From JAICND01 sp040905905 (GTDB taxonomy: Bacteria; Actinomycetota; Acidimicrobiia; Spongiisociales; ZC4RG35), in the NCBI GenBank assembly GCA_040905905.1, contig JBBDQN010000009.1, positions 1-54,467 on the forward strand: DNA of 54,467 nt, written 5' to 3'. The notes under the pieces are model-generated. The model did no database searches. It was not told where the DNA came from and worked only from the letters and a program-made list of their open reading frames with translations. The position numbers and the translations under genes are program-made. Positions 50,704 through 54,467 of this stretch are shown piece by piece (within the stretch, counting starts at the first letter, position 1; each line of letters begins with the position of its first letter).

Positions 50704-50718
50704 TCCCCCCTCCGACAC
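50704..50718 (+). repeat. right attachment-site copy (displaced tRNA-Leu 3' end)
   Basis: TCCCCCCTCCGACAC, identical to 46335-46349. The 12 bases before it still show T-arm-like GGGGTT, so about 25 bp of the tRNA end is recognisable, but there is no complete tRNA here. Confidence 0.65.
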
Positions 50719-50869
50719 GAACCTTTACCCCACGCGGTTTCATCTGGACGGTGACGCGGCTTTCGGGGTGGTAGGTGAGATTCACACTGAGTTCTGCGTA
50801 CAGGTCGGCCCCGAGTAGCCGAGCTGAGCTTCCAGGCCACATCGTTCTTGTTGAATCTGGGCCATCCAG
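50705..50869 (-). pseudogene. possible recombinase C-terminal remnant reading into the attachment site
   Basis: One reverse frame reads ARLLGADLYAELSVNLTYHP and then VTVQMKPRGVKVRVGG. This alternation of strand-like segments resembles the C-terminal tails of actinobacterial serine recombinases that end over a tRNA attachment core. The frame reaches the 15-bp repeat exactly at its Gly-rich end. There is no start or catalytic domain, so at most a fragment. Confidence 0.35.
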
Positions 50870-51222
50870 CGAGAGACAATCTTGGGGTGGCACCCTCGTC
50901 CAGGAGCACTGAAGTTGATCAGAGACTGCAGGAGGGGCCCGAGCTGTGTGGCCAGACTGGACGGATAGGCTGTCGACGAGGTAGGCCGGGCTCCGGCGGT
51001 GCTTGGCTCGCCGCGGGATCGGTCTTATTGATGATCTGGCCACATCGATTCCCGGCATCTCGCTCACGGACGACGAAACCCAACAGATCGCCATCGAGGA
51101 GATCGACCCCGATCCACCAGGATCAGCGCACGGATCGATCCTCCCTGCCGGTTCCAGGGCGGTGGTGGCCGGTTGGTATCACTCGGAGCGACGAGTGATC
51201 TGTGCGTTAACTGCGGCGTCGG
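50870..51222. other. 353-bp stretch without a convincing gene
   Basis: A short plus-strand frame near 51020-51110 (LIDDLATSIPGISLTDDE) reads like a piece of a small soluble protein, but it lacks a start and an end of its own. I see no RNA gene or terminator. Confidence 0.4.
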
Positions 51223-52980
51223 TCAGCTGATGGTGGCTGCGGCTCTGGTGGTTTGGAGGTGTGGGGTGGTGCTGGGGAGGGTGAGCCAGAAGCAGGCGCC
51301 GCCAAGATGTTTTGAGGGGTGGTGGCCGGTGTGGCCGTGGTGGGCGGTGACGAGTTGGCGGGCGATGGCGAGCCCGAGGCCGGAGCCTTGAACTTTGCTG
51401 AGGTGGGTGTGGGCGCCCCGTTCGAATCGGTCCCAGATCGTGATTTCGTGTTTCTTGGGGATGCCCGGGCCGTTGTCGTGGACCTCGATGATTGTCTGGC
51501 CGTTGTCGGTGGTGTGGGCGTTGACTTGGACGATGCCGTTGCCATAGCGGCTGGCGTTGGTGAGGTAGTTGACGAGGACTTGGCGGAGTCGGTCGATGTC
51601 GCCACTAACGGTGAGCCCGGGTTGGATGTCGGTGTTGATGCGGGCGGTCGAGGCGGCGGTGGTGAGCATTCCGGTGGCGGAATCGACCAAAGTAGCGACG
51701 TCGATGGTTGTGTAGGTGAGGGTGGTGTGGTCGAGTTTGTCGCGGGCGACTTCGACCAGGTCCCCAACGATGCGGGTGAGATGTTTGGTCTGAGAGTTGA
51801 CGATCGAGATCATCTCCACCCGTTCGGTTCGGTCAAGGTCGGGTTGTTCGTCGAGGATCTCGGTGAAGCCGGCCATGGCGGTGAGTGGGGTGCGGAGCTC
51901 GTGAGAGATGGAGGCGACTAGGTCGTTGCGTTGCTTCTCCACCACTTCCCGGGTTTCCCGGATGGCGACACCCTGGCGGGCGATGATCAACAACCCAACG
52001 ACGGCGGCGGCGACCTGGAGAAGGGTGGCCTGTCCGTCGAGCTCGCCGAGGGTGAGGGCGAAGAGGACAGCGATGGCCGTGTAGGGGGCGATCATCGGCC
52101 ACACCCGCCCGGGTCGGTCGGCCTGCTCCCGCAGCCTGGGGGGGCCGGCAACCAGTAACGCGGTGGCGGCGAACAGCCCGTAGCCCGCCAACCACAGCGC
52201 ATCGAGGCGTCCCCCATCGAAGTAGGTGTCGGCCTCAGTCTGTGACACGTACGCCATGTCGGCCAACGCGGTGATGAGCATTCCCAACGAAAGAAACAGG
52301 AGGCGGCCGTCGAACTGGAGTTGCGATCGTCGAGTCGCCAGAATCATCAACGCCACCAACAGGATCAGGTCCCCGGCCGGATAGGCCAGGTTGATGGCGC
52401 TCTCCAGTAGGCCGGCTTCGGGATCGAGATGGATGGCGTCTCGCAGGTAGAACGTCCACACGATGGCAGCCAACGCCACCGTCCCTGCCATGGCATCCAG
52501 ACTGAGACGGGCCCGTTCCCACTTCCGAGGCTGGACATGGGGCAGCATCAACACCCCGGCGAACATGATCGGATACGCCACCACGTAGAACAGGTCCGCC
52601 CAGCCCGGATAGGGCACGTCTTGACCGAGGACGGCCGCGTAGTACTGCCATATCAGCTCACCCACCCCCCAGCAACCGACCCCAACGCCGATCAGCGTCC
52701 ATGCCGCCCAACCGGGCCAGCGCCGTAGTAACGCCGCCAGCGCCAACAAGACCCCCGCGCCCACCGGCACCACTGCATAGGTCCACGTCGAAACCTGCAA
52801 CATGAAGTCGGCGCTGCCCAGCTGCCCCCCCAACAACACCGTCCCCACCGTGGCGAGCCCCACCACCAACATCCAAAACGCCCGAATCGCCGCAGACAGC
52901 TCAACCCATGCCGCCCGCCACCGAGTCTGCACCTCCTGCGACACGCCCCGGAACTGATCAGCTATAAGGAGACCCGTCAT
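51223..52980 (-). CDS. membrane sensor histidine kinase
   Basis: A 585-residue kinase. About nine hydrophobic helices (30-325) form the N-terminal sensor region, which contains ELIWQYYAAVLGQDVPYPGW between helices, as in some light- or redox-type membrane sensors of unknown ligand. A short coiled coil leads to HisKA with H360 in SISHELRTPLTAM, then an HATPase domain with NYLTNASRYGNG, VHDNGPGIP and GSGLGLAIARQL. No response regulator gene is adjacent. Runs of ACC and CAC codons and a His/Thr-rich C-terminus set it apart from its neighbours, which suggests transfer. Confidence 0.92.
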   Translation of the reverse strand: MTGLLIADQFRGVSQEVQTRWRAAWVELSAAIRAFWMLVVGLATVGTVLLGGQLGSADFMLQVSTWTYAVVPVGAGVLLALAALLRRWPGWAAWTLIGVGVGCWGVGELIWQYYAAVLGQDVPYPGWADLFYVVAYPIMFAGVLMLPHVQPRKWERARLSLDAMAGTVALAAIVWTFYLRDAIHLDPEAGLLESAINLAYPAGDLILLVALMILATRRSQLQFDGRLLFLSLGMLITALADMAYVSQTEADTYFDGGRLDALWLAGYGLFAATALLVAGPPRLREQADRPGRVWPMIAPYTAIAVLFALTLGELDGQATLLQVAAAVVGLLIIARQGVAIRETREVVEKQRNDLVASISHELRTPLTAMAGFTEILDEQPDLDRTERVEMISIVNSQTKHLTRIVGDLVEVARDKLDHTTLTYTTIDVATLVDSATGMLTTAASTARINTDIQPGLTVSGDIDRLRQVLVNYLTNASRYGNGIVQVNAHTTDNGQTIIEVHDNGPGIPKKHEITIWDRFERGAHTHLSKVQGSGLGLAIARQLVTAHHGHTGHHPSKHLGGACFWLTLPSTTPHLQTTRAAATIS

Positions 52981-52991
52981 AGATCAGCTAT
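52956..52991. repeat. direct repeat flanking the kinase start codon
   Basis: GATCAGCTAT occurs at 52956-52965 and 52982-52991, 26 bp apart, one copy before and one after the start codon. It could be a two-site operator or a target duplication. Confidence 0.35.
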
Positions 52992-53245
52992 CGGCAGCAT
53001 TACCCCAGAAGTAAGCCCACAAGACCCCAAGGTGTTCGCTCCCGCCAACCCGCACCGAACTCCAGATCCCGCTGGAGAGCGATCGCATCACGCGGCCAGG
53101 CATACCTGAGTCTGCTGGCCACTCATCCCGTGCATCTTGGCCACGGCCGTGGCCAACAGCTTCTTTCGGAGTACTTTGCCCGGTTCGATTCTCAGCGCTA
53201 GGCCCATTCGATCCTGCTTTCCACCTGGGGCGAATGGATTCAGGC
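52981..53245. other. 265-bp gap between kinase and VOC genes
   Basis: A frame open across the gap on the reverse strand (52984-53274) has no ribosome-binding site and a composition unlike a protein. I see no terminator or RNA. GGCCACGGCCGTGGCC at 53138-53153 is a perfect 16-bp palindrome of unknown meaning. Confidence 0.4.
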
Positions 53246-54457
53246 TTACGGTTTGAGATGCTGGTTTTCGTCAATGCGAGCTAATGCCCCACTGACGATC
53301 ACCATTTCGTTGCCTTCGGGGTCAGCGACCCGCCACCGATCATCCGACTCGTCAAGGAGCCGGCCACCGGCTGCGACGGTCGAGGCGAGGCGCGTCGGCG
53401 CGAGGTCCGACGGCACCGCGAGCTCGAAATGGATGCGGTTGCGCTGCCGGCGCCGCTCCGTCTCCAAAGCATCGAGCTCTTGGAATGCCAGCACCGGGTT
53501 CAGCCGCCGTGGATCGTGGATGTCGATGACCCCGGCTCGCCGGTCGTGGGTGTATCCGAGTGCGGCCACCCAGAACGCGCGGACTGCGGCGACGTCGGCG
53601 GCGTCGAGGAAGAGCTGAGCGAAGCGCGGCAGCCCCGGATCCGCAGTGGCCCCGAGTTCGCGGGCAGCGGTCTGGAGGTTTCCGGCGAGGTCGGTGAAGT
53701 CGAGCTCGAGGCCGTGGGCGTCGTCTTCCCACTGGTCCTTACCGCTGTCGATGATCACGAGCCCGGGACGCAGGTCGACGAGCAGCGGGAAGCCCGTGTC
53801 GTCGGCCAGCGCCGCTGCTGCGGCGGCCAGGTCACGCTGCTGCGTCGGCGAGGTGGTGCGGTAGCACGCCATCGCGCTGAACACGGCCTGCCAGTCGGCT
53901 GTCCCGATCCTCTCGCCGAGCGCCTCGCCCGGCACCAGGTCGACCTCGTTGCCGTCGGGGTCGGTGTGGCAGACCCCGAACGGTCCGGATGCCTCACCAA
54001 GACTCGCCTGCTCGACCGCCGCGGCCGGCCGCACCACGTCGAGGTGGATGCGGTTTCGAAGCGGCCGCGGCTCCGTCGCCTGCCGGATCCGTATCGCGGG
54101 GTCGCGCCGCAACGGATCCGCCAAACCGCCGTCCTCCCCAGGCGCGTAGTCGAGCACGCGCTGCCAGAACCGCCTCACCACAGTCGGGTTCGCGGATTCG
54201 AACACGACGCTCAGGTGCTGCAGCACGGCAGGGTTCGCGGCCAGCCCGAGATCCCGCGCGGCCGCCGACACCGCCTCGGCGTGCTCGTCTGAGTCGAGGC
54301 GCACCCGCATGCCTGTCGCGCGCAGGTCGACCACGATCTCGGCCGACAGCTCCACGATGCGCCCGGCCAGCGCAGCCCCCTCGATCAGCGACGGCGCGTC
54401 GAACCATGCCGTCGCAACGCCATCGACCACCCGCCAATCCGTTCCGATCTCTGTCAT
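53246..54457 (-). CDS. tandem VOC (glyoxalase/bleomycin-resistance-like) protein
   Basis: From ATG 54457 this is 403 residues. Two VOC-type halves: the first ends FGVCHTDPDGNEVDLVPGEA, the second RVADPEGNEMVIVSGA; each also has a RNRIH-D/E-L segment before it (RNRIHLDVV and RNRIHFELA). DPDGNE and DPEGNE are the typical end motifs with the metal-type Glu. An N-terminal pterin-dehydratase-like stretch (WRVVDGVATAWFDAPSLIEG) precedes them. Substrate unknown. It is GC-richer than the backbone. The gene starts 10 bp from the window edge, so a longer N-terminus is possible. Confidence 0.8.
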   Translation of the reverse strand: MTEIGTDWRVVDGVATAWFDAPSLIEGAALAGRIVELSAEIVVDLRATGMRVRLDSDEHAEAVSAAARDLGLAANPAVLQHLSVVFESANPTVVRRFWQRVLDYAPGEDGGLADPLRRDPAIRIRQATEPRPLRNRIHLDVVRPAAAVEQASLGEASGPFGVCHTDPDGNEVDLVPGEALGERIGTADWQAVFSAMACYRTTSPTQQRDLAAAAAALADDTGFPLLVDLRPGLVIIDSGKDQWEDDAHGLELDFTDLAGNLQTAARELGATADPGLPRFAQLFLDAADVAAVRAFWVAALGYTHDRRAGVIDIHDPRRLNPVLAFQELDALETERRRQRNRIHFELAVPSDLAPTRLASTVAAGGRLLDESDDRWRVADPEGNEMVIVSGALARIDENQHLKP

Positions 54458-54467
54458 GCCCGGCACC

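Larger units (their letters stand above)
46335..50718. mobile_element. genomic island remnant inserted at tRNA-Leu(GAG)
   Basis: The 3' end of the tRNA is duplicated as a 15-bp direct repeat at the other end of the interval, as for attL/attR of a tRNA-integrated element. The content is accessory: two toxin-antitoxin pairs, a decayed nucleotidyltransferase pair, and an RsbU-like phosphatase. No intact integrase lies between the repeats, so the element is probably immobile now. Confidence 0.6.

Noticed and set aside
50606..51094. An upstream extension of the Phd-like antitoxin.
   Set aside because: The antitoxin fold begins at ATG 50605; the upstream part spans the operator and attachment repeat and is treated as unrelated.
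51003..51230. A 75-codon plus-strand frame with LIDDLATSIPGISLTDDE.
   Set aside because: Part of it reads like a soluble helical protein, but it has no ribosome-binding site, its second half is low-quality, and I find no family.
52984..53274. A 96-codon reverse frame between the kinase and VOC genes.
   Set aside because: No start site, unusual composition, and overlap with the end of the VOC gene.

Overview
The window reads as a high-GC chromosome of an actinomycete-like bacterium (Actinomycetota; Acidimicrobiia is my best guess, inferred from gene order and style, not proven). The support is a polA - rpsA - coaE - uvrA - uvrC - rapZ - yvcK - pgk - tpiA - secG backbone, frequent GTG/TTG starts, GTGA/ATGA stop-start overlaps, and several genes that look leaderless.

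Layout. 1-7.3 kb: a tRNA-Leu(CAA), a small coiled-coil protein, then polA lying between two large membrane proteins with spermidine-synthase-like domains. 7.4-8.7 kb: rpsA. 8.9-18 kb: a Tad/Flp pilus locus (cpaB, cpaE, cpaF, a von Willebrand A-TadB fusion, tadC, a polytopic membrane protein) and, on the opposite strand, four tandem Flp pilin genes. 18-20.1 kb: a NarL-type two-component system. 20.2-24.4 kb: coaE, then three translationally coupled membrane/glycan genes, including a glycosyltransferase-methyltransferase fusion. 24.4-27.2 kb: uvrA, with a LexA-like palindrome upstream. 27.2-34.2 kb: an envelope-glycan block, including a six-gene coupled operon with two HTTM (gamma-carboxylase-like) membrane proteins. 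34.3-38 kb: uvrC, rapZ, yvcK. 38-40.7 kb: a reverse-strand glycan operon sitting where whiA and gap would usually be. 40.8-46.2 kb: pgk, tpiA, gpmA, an MBOAT/SGNH acyl-transfer pair and secG.

46.3-50.7 kb is an accessory island at a tRNA-Leu(GAG) gene. The last bases of the tRNA recur as a 15-bp direct repeat at 50704-50718. Inside are a PIN-domain toxin-antitoxin pair with a palindromic operator, a frameshifted nucleotidyltransferase gene with a decayed partner, an RsbU-like phosphatase coupled to an 82-residue protein, and a RelE/Phd pair. A short reading frame next to the right-hand repeat resembles a recombinase tail. Further right are a membrane histidine kinase and a tandem VOC-fold protein, whose base usage differs from each other and from the backbone.

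How it fits together: the conserved information and metabolism backbone is interrupted at nearly every joint by cell-surface functions (pilus, glycosyltransferases, polyprenyl-glycan-type membrane proteins, O-acyl transfer). The most unusual pieces are the VWA-TadB fusion, the two HTTM proteins in one coupled operon, the absence of uvrB, whiA and gap from their usual places, and the tRNA-associated island. All functions are read from motifs and context only.
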